From JBEBVQ01 sp037190845 (GTDB lineage: Bacteria; Bacteroidota; Bacteroidia; Chitinophagales; Chitinophagaceae), in contig JBBCJI010000024.1 in NCBI GenBank assembly GCA_037190845.1, positions 1-64,000 on the forward strand: a stretch of 64,000 nt of DNA. Reading direction: 5' to 3'. A program made the translations under genes and the position numbers. The notes below the pieces were generated by a model that worked only from the letters and a program-made list of their open reading frames with translations, ran no database searches and was not told the DNA's origin. Shown piece by piece: positions 53,081 through 63,500 of this stretch (the stretch's first letter is position 1; each line of letters begins with the position of its first letter).

Positions 53081-53246
53081 TGCGGGTGGGTTGTTGAGTG
53101 TGTATGATAAATATACAGAAATGTATTAGTCCAAGGTACTACAGTTATAGGGTAAAAGGATACAAATATTTTATAAGTTTGTATTGTTCTATCGTTATGT
53201 AGCAAATACATTGAGCAGAAGGTAAATTACAAGTCTATACGGGAAT

Positions 53247-53870
53247 ATGATAAGAAAATACTGGCAGATTACAGGTAAAACCAGCGACAAGATAATAGCC
53301 TGCAGCGATACTGATATTATCCGGCTGTATCCCAAGGCTTCCGACGTTCCTGATTTTATAAATACACTGCAACAGCACTCCATTCCGCAACGTAGTGCTA
53401 CTGCAATTCCATACCACTATATCCGTGAAGTACATATGGAAGAGGGTAAGAACTCTATAAAGCTATTTTACAGCAAGAGCTCTGAAGACGAAATAAACTG
53501 TACGGATCAGGAAACTAAAGCTGAAATTTTCGACTTTCTCAAGACTAGCATTCCAAAGGCAGCATATGCGCGTAAGAAATATTCTAAAATCATGGCAGCC
53601 AAAAATCAGCTGATTATCTTACTTATACTGACGCTCCTTTTCTTCTGGGTATATGATGTTGCATCTGGTATGGAAGACGGTTATGAGTATGCACTGAGTG
53701 CGCATCGTGCAAACGGTATTATAAAGGGGAGTGTTATATTGACTTTGGCCGGACTTGGCAAGACAAAATTGATCCTCCTTTTTTCCGGATTATTTTTGAC
53801 AGGGGCGTTCGCCGCATTCAGAAAAATGAGCAAGCCAAAGATCGTTCATAAGCTTCTGATGGAAAGATAA
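53247..53870 (+). CDS. Hypothetical membrane protein, 207 aa
   Basis: I do not recognise a family. Residues 1-~110 are soluble with a beta-rich PH-like feel (WQITGKTSDKIIACSDTDIIRLY, IREVHMEEGKNSIKLFYSK). Two hydrophobic segments follow at about 118-137 (NQLIILLILTLLFFWVYDVA) and 168-187 (LGKTKLILLFSGLFLTGAFA), with a loop between. The C-terminus is basic and would face the cytoplasm. It is 76 bases ahead of the CrtA-like gene on the same strand. Confidence 0.6.
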   Translation: MIRKYWQITGKTSDKIIACSDTDIIRLYPKASDVPDFINTLQQHSIPQRSATAIPYHYIREVHMEEGKNSIKLFYSKSSEDEINCTDQETKAEIFDFLKTSIPKAAYARKKYSKIMAAKNQLIILLILTLLFFWVYDVASGMEDGYEYALSAHRANGIIKGSVILTLAGLGKTKLILLFSGLFLTGAFAAFRKMSKPKIVHKLLMER

Positions 53871-53946
53871 CAGGGCGTCCGTTTATCTGCTTTGGTTCTT
53901 TTGGTATATTGTTTGCCGCAGAGCACTCGCTGATGAATTTTTCAAC

Positions 53947-54666
53947 ATGAGCATATTCACATACCATCTTGTAAAGACATCTTTTCTTTCTTCGCTGAAG
54001 GTTATGCTGTTTCCTCCAAGTGCGAAGCAGGTGCGCGGTTTGCTGCACGCGGAATGTATGCATGTTATGACATTGGGGTCGGCGGTTTTTTCTCCTTCCC
54101 GGATGTTGATAAGGCAGGTGGCCGTGTTTGCGCAATGGGAAGATGAAACGGCTGTCAATGATTTTTTAGCGCATAACAGCACGGGCAAAATTTTAGCTAA
54201 AGGCTGGCATGTCCGGCTGGCTTTTATGAGGCAATGGGGTAGGATTTCCGGATTTGATATTCCTGAAGTGTCTGTTGCAAGTGATGATCCGGGTATGCCG
54301 GTCGTTGCCGTCACACTGGCGCGTATGAAGCTTCCTGAAGTGCCGCGGTTCATCCGTTGGGGGCGGCCGGTAGAAAAATTAGTTCGCGATCATCCGGGCG
54401 CCACGCTGGCTTTAGCGTCTATACGGTTGCCACGCACGGTGTCTACTTTTTCGGTTTGGAAAACACAGCGGGAAATGACCGATATGGTACACGGGCATAG
54501 TGCCGTTCCTCGTCCCAAGAGGCATATAGATGCCATGAAGGAGCGGGACCGGAAAGATTTTCATTTTGAATTTACCACATTGCGGTTCAGGGCTGTTTCG
54601 GAATACGGAACATGGAATGGGCAACAGAATATTGTGCCTGTTCGCTCTAAAAATACAGCACATTGA
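53947..54666 (+). CDS. CrtA / spheroidene-monooxygenase-like protein
   Basis: A 239-residue protein resembling the group labelled spheroidene monooxygenase (CrtA) in databases: MSIFTYHLVKTSFLSSL, a segment PGMPVVAVTLARMKLPEVPRFIRWGRPVEKLVRDHPGATLALASIRLPRTVSTFSVWKTQREMTDMVHG, then HIDAMKERDRKDFHFEFTTLRFRAVSEYGTWNG. The repeated F-SVWKT and R-D-FHFEF pattern suggests a ferredoxin-like fold with a heme pocket, as for ABM-type monooxygenases. No carotenoid genes are near, so the carotenoid label is doubtful. Its TGA overlaps the next gene's start. Confidence 0.55.
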   Translation: MSIFTYHLVKTSFLSSLKVMLFPPSAKQVRGLLHAECMHVMTLGSAVFSPSRMLIRQVAVFAQWEDETAVNDFLAHNSTGKILAKGWHVRLAFMRQWGRISGFDIPEVSVASDDPGMPVVAVTLARMKLPEVPRFIRWGRPVEKLVRDHPGATLALASIRLPRTVSTFSVWKTQREMTDMVHGHSAVPRPKRHIDAMKERDRKDFHFEFTTLRFRAVSEYGTWNGQQNIVPVRSKNTAH

Positions 54667-55520
54667 GATCGGCATACCGGAAGCAGCATTTTCAGGATTG
54701 GTTCACGCAGCAATGGGCCATCTGGTGGGGGAGAAATATCAACCCGGAAGATTACTCCTGGCTCATGGGGCCGTTTGGTGACTTAGATGGAATCGGCGAT
54801 CAGTTTATTAGTCAGTTAGCGGAGCGGGAGCAACTGGTGGTGGAACGGAACGTCACATCGAGGGGACTGATTGCTTCAATCGACCAGCTTAATCTGACGG
54901 ATGCTGAGTTGTCCGCATTGTCTCCGAGGGTTATTGATTTCTATGAAAAGACGGCTCTGTATGATCTTCATTTTTCCGTAAAATGGAATCCGTTTTTTAA
55001 AGTTTTTGGTGTGTTGGTTAATAAGATGTTCAGCAGGCGAATCAACCAACTGAATATTCCAATAAAGAACTTAAAGCAGGCTGAATTGATAAAAAGCGAA
55101 ATAATCACGCTTTCGGATGCGGTCTCCGGTGAAGTGAAATATACCATCTGGCTCAGGACTATTGAGTCGACCGGGCAGATTATTTACTCCGGTATTTATG
55201 GCGTATGTACATTGCCATCCGGAAGGGCCTGTATTAAGGCGATATTTCCTTTACCCAAGGGAAATGCAACGGTGATCATGTCTCCGGCTGTGGGCGATAA
55301 TGGTGCGTTGATCCTGGATTCGTCGGGCAGGGGAATTGGCGATGCCGGTTTTTACTTCTTATTGAATGATTCCAATGGGAAACATTGGACACGGTTTATC
55401 CGTTCTTTCCGGGATAAACTGGTCGTTCGTGAAGAAGACGGTTTTATTGTCGCAGAACAGACTTTAACGTTGTGGGGTTTGCGTGTGCTTAAATTTAACT
55501 ATAGAATAAAATCATTGTGA
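54663..55520 (+). CDS. Hypothetical protein with TTG start, 285 aa
   Basis: I do not recognise a family. The protein starts with TTG at 54663, sharing bases with the TGA of the CrtA-like gene (TTGA), so the two are translationally coupled. The N-terminus FQDWFTQQWAIWWGRNINPEDYSWLMGPFGDLDGIG is rich in Trp and conserved-looking. Residues ~100-130 carry an amphipathic stretch (NPFFKVFGVLVNKMFSRRINQLNIPI), then beta-rich segments with GRACIKAIFPLPKGNATVIMSP. No signal peptide is seen. The tight pairing suggests function with the CrtA-like protein. Confidence 0.6.
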   Translation: MRSAYRKQHFQDWFTQQWAIWWGRNINPEDYSWLMGPFGDLDGIGDQFISQLAEREQLVVERNVTSRGLIASIDQLNLTDAELSALSPRVIDFYEKTALYDLHFSVKWNPFFKVFGVLVNKMFSRRINQLNIPIKNLKQAELIKSEIITLSDAVSGEVKYTIWLRTIESTGQIIYSGIYGVCTLPSGRACIKAIFPLPKGNATVIMSPAVGDNGALILDSSGRGIGDAGFYFLLNDSNGKHWTRFIRSFRDKLVVREEDGFIVAEQTLTLWGLRVLKFNYRIKSL

Positions 55521-55618
55521 TCCGGGAGGTTTTTTTGAAAATGTGTTACAATCCTTATCCGGAATGGATTTGAAGGGGTATGTAAATAGTGGGAGAGGCT
55601 CATCAAAAATGATGTCAT

Positions 55619-55706
55619 GGCGGATCTGATCCGCCATCGCCTGAAGTGAAACGATCGCTCATAATGCTCGTCCTGATAACAGACGATTCCGGGTCAAGCC
55701 CGGAAT
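55619..55706. repeat. Two extragenic hairpins
   Basis: GGCGGATC-T-GATCCGCC (55619-55635) and ATTCCGGG-TCAAG-CCCGGAAT (55686-55706), each perfect. They lie in the 265-base gap between two convergent genes, where they may terminate transcription, though neither has a T-tract. The second is of the common GTCATTCCGGGCTTGACCCGG repeat type. Confidence 0.65.
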
Positions 55707-55785
55707 GACAGGCATTTTGGTGCGCAGAAGCCTTGAATGGTACCAGCAACTCAATGGCTCAATCAGGATACGACATTGATGATTC

Positions 55786-56457
55786 CTAATGTTTATACAC
55801 CGAAAAAAGATTCCAGAACCGTCCTAAATCATTCACTTTGAATGTCTGACTTTTTAGTTCGTTCAATGTCAGCAGGAGCTTTTTGTCTTTTTGTTCAAAG
55901 AGACCCATGAAGAGCTCGGTTTCATGAATGTAGATTCCCGGTCTGCCCGGGCATAAGTGGAAATTCTTCTCGGTGGTTTCCTCGTAGATCAGCACATCCT
56001 GCGCCTGGTACTGACCCATCTGTGCGTGATGGGGGATGTTGCTGTTGTAGGCTATGGCGAGCAGCCGCGCGTTGCCCGTCTCCGGCAGGACCAGCTCGGG
56101 AAATGAATCCCAGTCATTAAATGATTGTTGTCCCTGTGTGTATTTTGAGTAGATATGGGCGCTGATAAAAGGCACTTTTTTGAGATGGAGGGTGTGGACG
56201 TCGTTTTCGGCTGCAATCAGCTTGTCTCCGTTGAATTTCAATATTTCGTTGACCGTCAGGCTGCGACTGATAAAATGATCCAACGGTATGCTAAAATAAT
56301 TGGCAATTCTGACAACGGTTTCAATCCTGGGTTCTGCCCGGCTCTCCTCATACGACGAAATATTCCCCCTGGTAAGATCAAATATTTCCGCAAATGCCTG
56401 TTGGCTTAGGCCTTTGGTCGTCCTGATCTTCTTGATGTTACTCCCGATTTTTGTCAT
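55786..56457 (-). CDS. XRE-family helix-turn-helix regulator
   Basis: A 223-residue regulator. Residues ~5-60 are a Cro/CI-type helix-turn-helix (IKKIRTTKGLSQQAFAEIFDLTRGNISSYEESRAEPRIETVVRIANYFSI). The C-terminal ~110 residues (from about ISAHIYSKYTQGQ) resemble the S24/LexA-like beta domain found in many XRE proteins (YEETTEKNFHLCPGRPGIYIHETELFMG), but the catalytic Ser and Lys of the self-cleaving type could not be placed with confidence. It is divergent from the YbjN-PspA-flotillin operon with a 132-base spacer, so it is the likely regulator of that operon. Confidence 0.85.
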   Translation of the reverse strand: MTKIGSNIKKIRTTKGLSQQAFAEIFDLTRGNISSYEESRAEPRIETVVRIANYFSIPLDHFISRSLTVNEILKFNGDKLIAAENDVHTLHLKKVPFISAHIYSKYTQGQQSFNDWDSFPELVLPETGNARLLAIAYNSNIPHHAQMGQYQAQDVLIYEETTEKNFHLCPGRPGIYIHETELFMGLFEQKDKKLLLTLNELKSQTFKVNDLGRFWNLFSVYKH

Positions 56458-56470
56458 ACCCCTTCAGTTC

Positions 56471-56535
56471 TTTGCAAATAATTTTACAGAAATTGCTAAA
56501 TATTTTTGCAATAATAAGAAATTTTTCTAACTTCG
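56471..56535 (+). promoter_or_regulatory. Promoter and candidate operator for the PspA/flotillin operon
   Basis: TTTG (56505-56508), 19 bases, then TAACTTCG (56528-56535), close to TAnnTTTG; the predicted start lies about 45-50 bases before ATG 56590. A pair of direct repeats, TTTGCAAATAA (56471-56481) and TTTGCAATAA (56505-56514), covers the -33 region. These are candidate binding sites for the adjacent XRE regulator. Confidence 0.5.
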
Positions 56536-56589
56536 CTTTAGAAAAGTTTGCTTTTGTACACCGATAAAAACATTTTGCCTGTGGATTAC

Positions 56590-56973
56590 ATGAATACAAT
56601 AGAGCAATTTGCTACCAGTCTGGGGTGTCGTATCTCCTATAAAAATGAGCAGGAGGGGATTCTGAAGCTGGACAATGAAATGGATGGCATCCAGAACCTC
56701 ATCATCGGCATTGCGCCCCCGATCCTGATCATGGAGCAGTTCCTGTTTTCGTTCCGGAACGATAATATGGCCATGTTTAAGCAGCTGCTTCAGAAGAACA
56801 GGGATATGATCCACGGGGCGTTCGTGATCCATGAAGACGGGACAAAGGTGCTGTTCCGGTATACGATGCAACTGGAGCGTATCGACCTGAATGAGTTCGA
56901 AGGCGCGCTTAATTCTCTGGGACTGCTGCTTAGTGAATATTATCAGCAAATTATTTACTTTTCAAAATTGTAA
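56590..56973 (+). CDS. YbjN-domain protein (type III secretion chaperone-like fold)
   Basis: A 127-residue small protein of the YbjN superfamily: IEQFATSLGCRISYKNEQEGILKLDNEMDGIQNLIIGIAPPILIMEQFLFSF, then LLQKNRDMIHGAFVIHEDGTKVLFRYTMQLERIDLNEFEGALNSLGLLLSEYY. Such proteins act as tetramerising adaptors or chaperones. ATG 56590 is preferred; a TTG at 56548 would add 14 unconserved residues. It is the first gene of the operon, 4 bases ahead of pspA. Confidence 0.7.
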   Translation: MNTIEQFATSLGCRISYKNEQEGILKLDNEMDGIQNLIIGIAPPILIMEQFLFSFRNDNMAMFKQLLQKNRDMIHGAFVIHEDGTKVLFRYTMQLERIDLNEFEGALNSLGLLLSEYYQQIIYFSKL

Positions 56974-56977
56974 TGTT

Positions 56978-57691
56978 ATGAATATCTTCAAAAGAATTTT
57001 CAGGATAGGACAGGCCGAAATACATGCCGCTGTGGAGAAGATGGAAGACCCCGTGAAAATGACGGAGCAGGGGCTTCGGGAGTTGCGGGACGAGCTGACG
57101 GAAGCTACCGAGGCGTATGCAAAGGTGAAGGCGCTGGCCATACGTACCGCCAATGAGCAAACGGCTTGTCAGAAGGAAGCTGCGGGTTATGCGGAAAAAG
57201 CAGTGCTGATCATGCAGAAGGCGCAGAACGGAGAGCTCGACAGTGAGAAGGCCGAAACGCTTGCTAAGGAAGCTTTGTCGCTGCGCCGGAAGCTGGGTGC
57301 GGAAGCGGAAGATCTCGGGCAACAGGCGCTTACGCATCAGCAGTCTGCAAAGGAGATGTTGAAAAATATCGAGGTGCTGAAGGAAAACCTGGCCAAATGG
57401 GAAAAAGAGCTCAAGACCCTCCGGGCGCGTGTGAAGGTGAGCAAGGCTACGGAGCAGGTGAATAAGCAACTGGCTCATATCGATGCCAACAGTACGATCG
57501 CCATGCTGGAGCGTATGAAGGAGAAGGTGGAGGATCAGGAGGCGCTGGCGCAGGCATATGGTGAGATCGCACAGGCAAAGAATGAACTGAAGGACGAGTT
57601 GGATAAAATATTAAAGGATGATACCTTGTCCATAGAAAAAGACCTGGAGCTTATCAAAGAGCAGTTAGGCATCAGGAAAAAAACAGAATAA
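56978..57691 (+). CDS. PspA/IM30 family protein
   Basis: A 237-residue member of the PspA/IM30 (ESCRT-III-like) family, which coats and remodels the inner membrane under stress. It opens MNIFKRIFRIGQAEIHAAVEKMEDPVKM, the amphipathic membrane-binding helix and family entry motif, followed by long coiled-coil helices (LTEATEAYAKVKALAIRTANEQ). Length and composition are typical. ATG 56978 lies 4 bases after the YbjN stop. It precedes the OB-fold gene by 9 bases. Confidence 0.9.
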   Translation: MNIFKRIFRIGQAEIHAAVEKMEDPVKMTEQGLRELRDELTEATEAYAKVKALAIRTANEQTACQKEAAGYAEKAVLIMQKAQNGELDSEKAETLAKEALSLRRKLGAEAEDLGQQALTHQQSAKEMLKNIEVLKENLAKWEKELKTLRARVKVSKATEQVNKQLAHIDANSTIAMLERMKEKVEDQEALAQAYGEIAQAKNELKDELDKILKDDTLSIEKDLELIKEQLGIRKKTE

Positions 57692-57700
57692 CAGATCAAT

Positions 57701-58381
57701 ATGCTGGCAAATTTAGCAAACCTCTTATTCCATCCGGTATCGAACGCGATCATGACCGTGCTGACGGGCATCACGGCGCTGTATTGGATATTCACTTTTA
57801 TCGCGGGCGATTTTCTGGGTGACCTGGATTTTTCTCCCGATATCGATACCGGGGTGGATGTGGATACGGACACCGATGCGGACGTGGCCGACAATGCACC
57901 GGAGAAATCGTTCTTTGCCAAGGCGATGGAGTATATCAATGTGGGTAAGGTGCCTTTCATGGTGGTGTACAGCACGTTCAAATTCATTTCCTGGATACTG
58001 ACGCTTGTGTCGTCCGTGTTGCTGGGTGCTGCATCCTGGGGCTGGAAGTCGGCTTTGCTATTGCTGCCGGTGTTTTTTGTGGCGTATTTCATTACGCGTT
58101 ACGCCACCAAGCCTTTCATCAGAATCTACAGAGCTATGGGCTATACAGGGGAAGAAGCGCATGACCTGATCGGGCGTGTCGCGCAGATGCGGTCTGCTAT
58201 TCAGGAGCAAAAGATAGGCTCCGCGGAGCTGGTGATCAAAAATGATGTGATCCGCATCAATGTGATGAGCAAGAGCGGCGCGCCTATCGCATACAATGCA
58301 GATGTGATGATCGCAGAAGAATCTAAAGACAAACGCTATTATCTGGTAGTGCCGGAAATCAATCTCAACAACGTAGTTTAA
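57701..58381 (+). CDS. YqiJ-like membrane protein with OB-fold domain
   Basis: A 226-residue protein. One N-terminal membrane helix (~residues 16-37), a strikingly acidic linker of Asp-Thr repeats (about 40-65), then two more membrane helices (~85-125), and a C-terminal OB-fold beta domain (~145-225; GYTGEEAHDLIGRVAQMRSAI, IRINVMSKSGAPIAYN). This resembles the YqiJ/NfeD-like partners of flotillins. It follows pspA by 9 bases and precedes the flotillin gene by 50. The acidic linker may bind cations or basic partners. Confidence 0.8.
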   Translation: MLANLANLLFHPVSNAIMTVLTGITALYWIFTFIAGDFLGDLDFSPDIDTGVDVDTDTDADVADNAPEKSFFAKAMEYINVGKVPFMVVYSTFKFISWILTLVSSVLLGAASWGWKSALLLLPVFFVAYFITRYATKPFIRIYRAMGYTGEEAHDLIGRVAQMRSAIQEQKIGSAELVIKNDVIRINVMSKSGAPIAYNADVMIAEESKDKRYYLVVPEINLNNVV

Positions 58382-58431
58382 CCATTTTCATCAACCAATT
58401 TTAAACAATCACACTTAATCATTCAATCTCT

Positions 58432-60477
58432 ATGGGAGCATTAACAGACCTGTTGGGCGGCATGACCTTATTGATCATCGGGGGCGTCGTCTTTTTATTT
58501 TTCATCTTGTTGTTTGCCTTTGCCGCATTCTATAAAAAAATCCCCCAGGGCAAGGCTATTGTGCGAACAGGTGTGGGCGGCAGTAAAGTGGCGTTTAATA
58601 AAGGTATGTATGTGATCCCTATTCTGCATAAGATGGAGATCATGGATATTTCGGTAAAGAAAGTGCAGATCGACCGGCTCGAGCACGATGGCCTGATCTG
58701 TAAGGATAACATCCGCGCGGATATTAAAGTGGCCTTTTTTGTGCGCGTGAACAAAAGCGTGGAAGACGTGCTGAATGTGGCTCAGATCATAGGCTGTGAG
58801 CGTGCCAGCGATGTGGAAACGCTCCGTAACCTGTTTGAAGCCAAGTTTTCAGAGGCGCTGAAAACGGTAGGTAAGAAGTTTGACTTCATCGAGCTGTACG
58901 AAGCCCGCAGGGAGTTTCGGGATGAGATCATGAATATCATCGGTACCGATCTGAACGGATATATCCTGGATGACTGTGCGATTGATTACCTGGAGCAGAC
59001 GGAGATCCGCTTTTTGAGTGCAGAAAACATCCTCGATTCTCAGGGCATCAAAAAGATCACAGAGCTGACTGCAGCCCAGAATATCAATGCCAACCTTATT
59101 CGCAGGGAAGAGGAAAAGGTGATCAAAAAGCAGAATGTGGAAGCACGTGAAGCAATCCTTGAGCTGGAGCGGCAACTGGCGGAGAAGGAAGAAAAGCAGC
59201 GAAGGGAGATAGATAATATCAAAGCGCGCGAGCAGGCAGAAATTCTCAAGGTGCGTGAAGAAGAGCGTCTGAAATCGCAGAGCGTACGGATCAAGACGGA
59301 AGAATCGCTTGCGGTACAGGAAGAAAATAAACTCCGGCAGATCATCATTGCGGAAAAGAATAAGCAAAGGACCGATGCAGTAGAAACAGAACGTGTAGAG
59401 AAAGATCGCGCGTTGGAGCAGACCGAAAGAGAGAAGATCGTGACCCTTGCACAGATCGAAAAGGACAAGAATATAGAAGTTGAGCGCAAGAATATCCAGG
59501 ATGTGATCCGTGAGCGGGTGAAGCTGGAAAAAGGCGTGGTGGAAGAACAGCAGAGCATGAAGGATATCGAAGCGTTCCGCTCGGTAGAAAGGGAGAAGAC
59601 TGTGGGTATTACAGAGGCCAGCCGTCAGGCAGAAGAAAAGCTGATCTATACGGTGAAGGCCGCAGAAGCAGACAAGAAAGCCGCCGAAGAAAAGGCCCGT
59701 GAAATGCTGATCGATGCTGAAGCCCGTAAGGAAGCTGCTTCCAAGCAGGCCGAAGCCCGGAAGATACTGGCCGAAGCTCAGGCGCGTGAAGAAGCTACGC
59801 TCGGATTGTCTGAAGCCGAAGTGATGATCGCCAAAGCCGAAGCAGCAGAGATGCAGGGTAAGGTGGATGCCAATGTGATCGAAAAGATAGCAGAAGCTAA
59901 ACGTAAGGAAGGACTGATGGAAGCGGAAGTAGCTAAAGAGAAAGCTTTGGCGGAAGCGGCAGGCATCGAGGAAAAAGCCGAAGCGATGAAGAAGCTCGAT
60001 GGGGTAGGTAAGGATCACGAAGAGTTTAAGATCCTGGTACAGAAAGATCTGGATATCGCACTGGCTCAGATCAACATCCAGAAAGATATTGCTGATGCTC
60101 AGGCCAGCGTGCTTGCGGAAGCATTGAAGAAAGCGAATATCGATATCGTGGGCGGTGAGACGTTGTTCTTCAAGAATATTGTCAACCAGATATCCAACGC
60201 GAAAGGATTTGACCGGTTGATCAACGAAAGTGAAAATGCCACGCATATCAAAACAGCCCTGATCGGGGATGGTTCCGCCAACGGCGACCTGCTCGACCGG
60301 ATCAAGGGATTTGCGGAGAAGTATAATGTTTCCACCGAGGATCTTAAAAATCTGACCATTTCCAGCCTGCTGCTGAAGATGCAGCAGCACAGCGAGGGAG
60401 AGGATAGGTCTATGATCGTCAAACTTGCGGATATGGCCAGCAGCCTCGGGCTGTCTAACCGGAAGCTGAACGCGTAA
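58432..60477 (+). CDS. Flotillin (YqiK-like SPFH protein)
   Basis: A 681-residue membrane scaffold protein. One N-terminal helix (~residues 14-34) anchors it, then an SPFH/band-7 domain (~40-210; IVRTGVGGSKVAFNKGMYVIPIL, RNLFEAKFSEALKTVGKKFD). Next is a very long Glu/Lys/Ala-rich coiled coil (~215-520), including EAQAREEA-type runs, and a C-terminal globular part ending GLSNRKLNA. Flotillins organise membrane microdomains; with YqiJ and PspA they are linked to membrane stress. It lies 43 bases ahead of the ATPase-family gene. Confidence 0.93.
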   Translation: MGALTDLLGGMTLLIIGGVVFLFFILLFAFAAFYKKIPQGKAIVRTGVGGSKVAFNKGMYVIPILHKMEIMDISVKKVQIDRLEHDGLICKDNIRADIKVAFFVRVNKSVEDVLNVAQIIGCERASDVETLRNLFEAKFSEALKTVGKKFDFIELYEARREFRDEIMNIIGTDLNGYILDDCAIDYLEQTEIRFLSAENILDSQGIKKITELTAAQNINANLIRREEEKVIKKQNVEAREAILELERQLAEKEEKQRREIDNIKAREQAEILKVREEERLKSQSVRIKTEESLAVQEENKLRQIIIAEKNKQRTDAVETERVEKDRALEQTEREKIVTLAQIEKDKNIEVERKNIQDVIRERVKLEKGVVEEQQSMKDIEAFRSVEREKTVGITEASRQAEEKLIYTVKAAEADKKAAEEKAREMLIDAEARKEAASKQAEARKILAEAQAREEATLGLSEAEVMIAKAEAAEMQGKVDANVIEKIAEAKRKEGLMEAEVAKEKALAEAAGIEEKAEAMKKLDGVGKDHEEFKILVQKDLDIALAQINIQKDIADAQASVLAEALKKANIDIVGGETLFFKNIVNQISNAKGFDRLINESENATHIKTALIGDGSANGDLLDRIKGFAEKYNVSTEDLKNLTISSLLLKMQQHSEGEDRSMIVKLADMASSLGLSNRKLNA

Positions 60478-60520
60478 ACAGTGCGGACCTGGTCTGCGAT
60501 TTTAAACAAAGGAAACATGT

Positions 60521-63500
60521 ATGGCAAATACGGATGCTGGTGTAATACTGGATTCAGGAACTTATGAGATCATTCGCAACCGGCTGCACGAACAGCGTGT
60601 CGTGTTGTCGGAGCGGCTGGCAGCGCTGAATGCAGCGAGGAAGGAGATTTTTAGCTCGGAAGGATTTGAGCTGGTTGCCAATCAGCGGATCACCACCGAG
60701 AATAATGGTGTGTCCCGTGGTATTATTGCTTTCGGAGAGTTGTGCATATTCGCGTACAATGTGCATTTCGGCCTGCGGGAAGATATCCGGTTGGATGATG
60801 TGTTTAGTGTCTATAAGTTCACAGGCGGTCATTTTGAACCTCAGCCGCTGACGCTGATCAGTGATGAGCAGTTTATCGCCGACTTCACCAATCTGTACAA
60901 GTATTACCGCCATTCCATCTTTGCCAAGTTCAGCCGTACGGAGCATTACCTGTACATGATCTTCCAGACGGGTAAGCATGTGGATGACCGTAAGGCTTTC
61001 AAATGGCTGATCAAAGACAATAAGCTGACCTATGTGGATGATCGCAGCATCCATGAGGTAAGGCCGGCGGCACAGCACGATTTTGCATGGACCGCTACCA
61101 GCCTCGAAGACAGAAGGCTGGGTGTGCATCCGCATATCTCGATCCTGGATAAGGTTTTTATTGAAGCAGTCGGCGGAGATATCACGTTTAAGATCGAGGA
61201 TAATACCGATACCGGGAAGGGAATCTATTCGGAACCTGTGCTGAATAAAGACCAGCAACTGGATGATGCCGATTATTATTATGCCGACCTCGGCAACCTG
61301 ATCGCTATTAAGATCCGGCCCTATCAGGAGGATTTCCGTACCTATATCTACAATGTGCGGACGCGGGAGGTGAAGCCGATACCGATGCTGCTGGATGCCG
61401 GTATCCTGCTGCCGGACAATCAGGGGGTGATCTTCCCGAACGGTTATTATCTGCAGACCGGCGAGTACAAAATTTTTGAATCGGATCTTTCTGATCTTGA
61501 TTTCATTCGCACGACGGCCTCTCCGAATGGGGAGGACTTCCTCTATGTATTCTACCAGCGTACGACGAATACCTATGTGCTCATGTCTTACAACGTGATC
61601 ATGCAGCAGGTGGAGACGCCCATTATTTGCAATGGCTTTACGGTATTCCCCAACGGCAAGCTGATCTACTTCAGGTCTGAGCAGGAAGCCGTACGTCATC
61701 ATCAGGTACAGATCTGGCAGACGCCCTATACCGAAGTGCTGAAGGAAAATGCGGCGATGAAAGACAATGCGCTGTACAAGATCGGCAACAAGGACATCGT
61801 GGCGGCTATGTCGGAAAGCCAGGAGGTGATCCAGTTGCTGCTCAAGGAAGATTCTTACGAAGGATTGTACGAGGATCTCTATAAGAAGTCTAACGATATT
61901 ATTGATGCTTATTTCTGGTTGGGCAATCCGGAAACCTTCGAGTTGTCGGCGCCGTTGTCCCAGATCAGGGATGTTGCCAGCACTGCCATTGATGAGTTTG
62001 CCAAAGTGCAGGCGCAGCGGAAACATGCCGTAGAAGCGCTGTCTGCCATGCAGTCGCAGGTAGATGCACTGGTCAGCAGGATCAAAAATACGAAGGCCGA
62101 TTCACTGGATGAGCTCGTGCACCTGCTTGCTGATACCCGGCGGATGCAGGGGGCTGTAATAGACCTGCTGAATATAAAATATGTAGATCCGGAGGCCGTG
62201 CAATCGCTGAAGGATACGTTACAGCAGTATAATCTTTCCGTATCTCAGGACACGGTGGATTTTTTGCTGAAGGATGAAGCATTGCTGCCTTATGAGCAGA
62301 AGGTTGCCGTGCAGAAAGATAAGGTGGCAGGGGTTACGAAGGTGATCGATGCCCAGGAGATCGATCAGGCGATGAAGGAGATTGCCGCCGAGCTGGAGCT
62401 GCTGGTGGATATGCTGAGCGGTCTTAAGATCGAAGACACTACGGAAACCACAAGGATCATCGAAAAGATATCGCTGATCTTTGCTTCGCTGAATGAGGTG
62501 CGGGCAGATCTGGTAAGGGTTACCGGCGCCTTGCAGACCAAAGAGGCGACAGGCATCTTCCATGCGCAGATCACGCTGCTGGAACAGAGTATCATCAATT
62601 TCCTTGACCTTTCCGATACCCCGGAAAAATGCGAGGATTATCATACCCGGATCAGCATCCAGATAGAAGAGCTGGAAAGCCGGTTTGCCGATTTCGAGGA
62701 ATTCGTGCTCCGGATCGCCGACAAGCGGGATGAAGCTGCCCGGGCGTTCAACGGCAAGAAGGAGCTGCTCATTGAACAGATCAACAAGCGTACCACCTCG
62801 TTGGAGCAGATCGGCCTGCGGATCCTAAAAAATGTAGAGAACAAAGCACAAACGATGACTTCGCGGGAAAGTCTGTATGCTTTCTTCTCTGCGGATATGA
62901 TGATCGACAAGGTGCGCAGCTTAGTCAATGATCTGCGGGAAGCCGGGGATGTAGCCAAGGCAGAAAACCTGGACAACCTGCTGAAGGTAGCCCAGGAAGA
63001 TGCATTACGCCAGCTCAAAGACCGGACGGAGCTGTTCGTGGATGGCCATAATGTCATTGCTCTTGGTGCGTATAAGTTTATTGTCAACAAACAGGTGCTA
63101 AGCCTGACGATCATCCGCAAAGACCATAAGCTCTATTATCATCTGATAGGCACCAGCTTTTATAAGGAAGTGACGGAGGCGGAACTGTATCGCTACCGTC
63201 ATGTATGGGAGCAGGAGCTGGTTTCGGAGACCCCGGCTATCTACCGCGGGGAGTATCTTGCCTATCAGGCTTTTCTTGCCGGTTTGTCGCAGGATAAACA
63301 ATGGGACTTTGCAGCGTTTATCAACGAGCAGGTGGAGCGTGATTATGCAGGCGGATATCTGAAAGGTGTGCACAATCAGGATGCACTGCATATATACCAG
63401 TACCTGCTTCGCCTGAAGGAGTCATTGGGCATACTGCGCTATGCGCCGGATGTGCGCGTGCCCGCACAACTGTTCTGGTTCGGGTTGGAAGAAGAGAGTA

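Noticed and set aside
58849..60390. Long leftward open frame of 513 codons opposite the flotillin gene
   Set aside because: It mirrors the Glu/Lys/Ala-rich coiled coil of flotillin; its Phe/Leu/His-rich product has no domain and no start signal.
60554..62026. Leftward open frame of 490 codons opposite the giant ATPase-family gene
   Set aside because: The forward frame has good codon pattern, a ribosome binding site and family features; the reverse is a shadow caused by codon bias.
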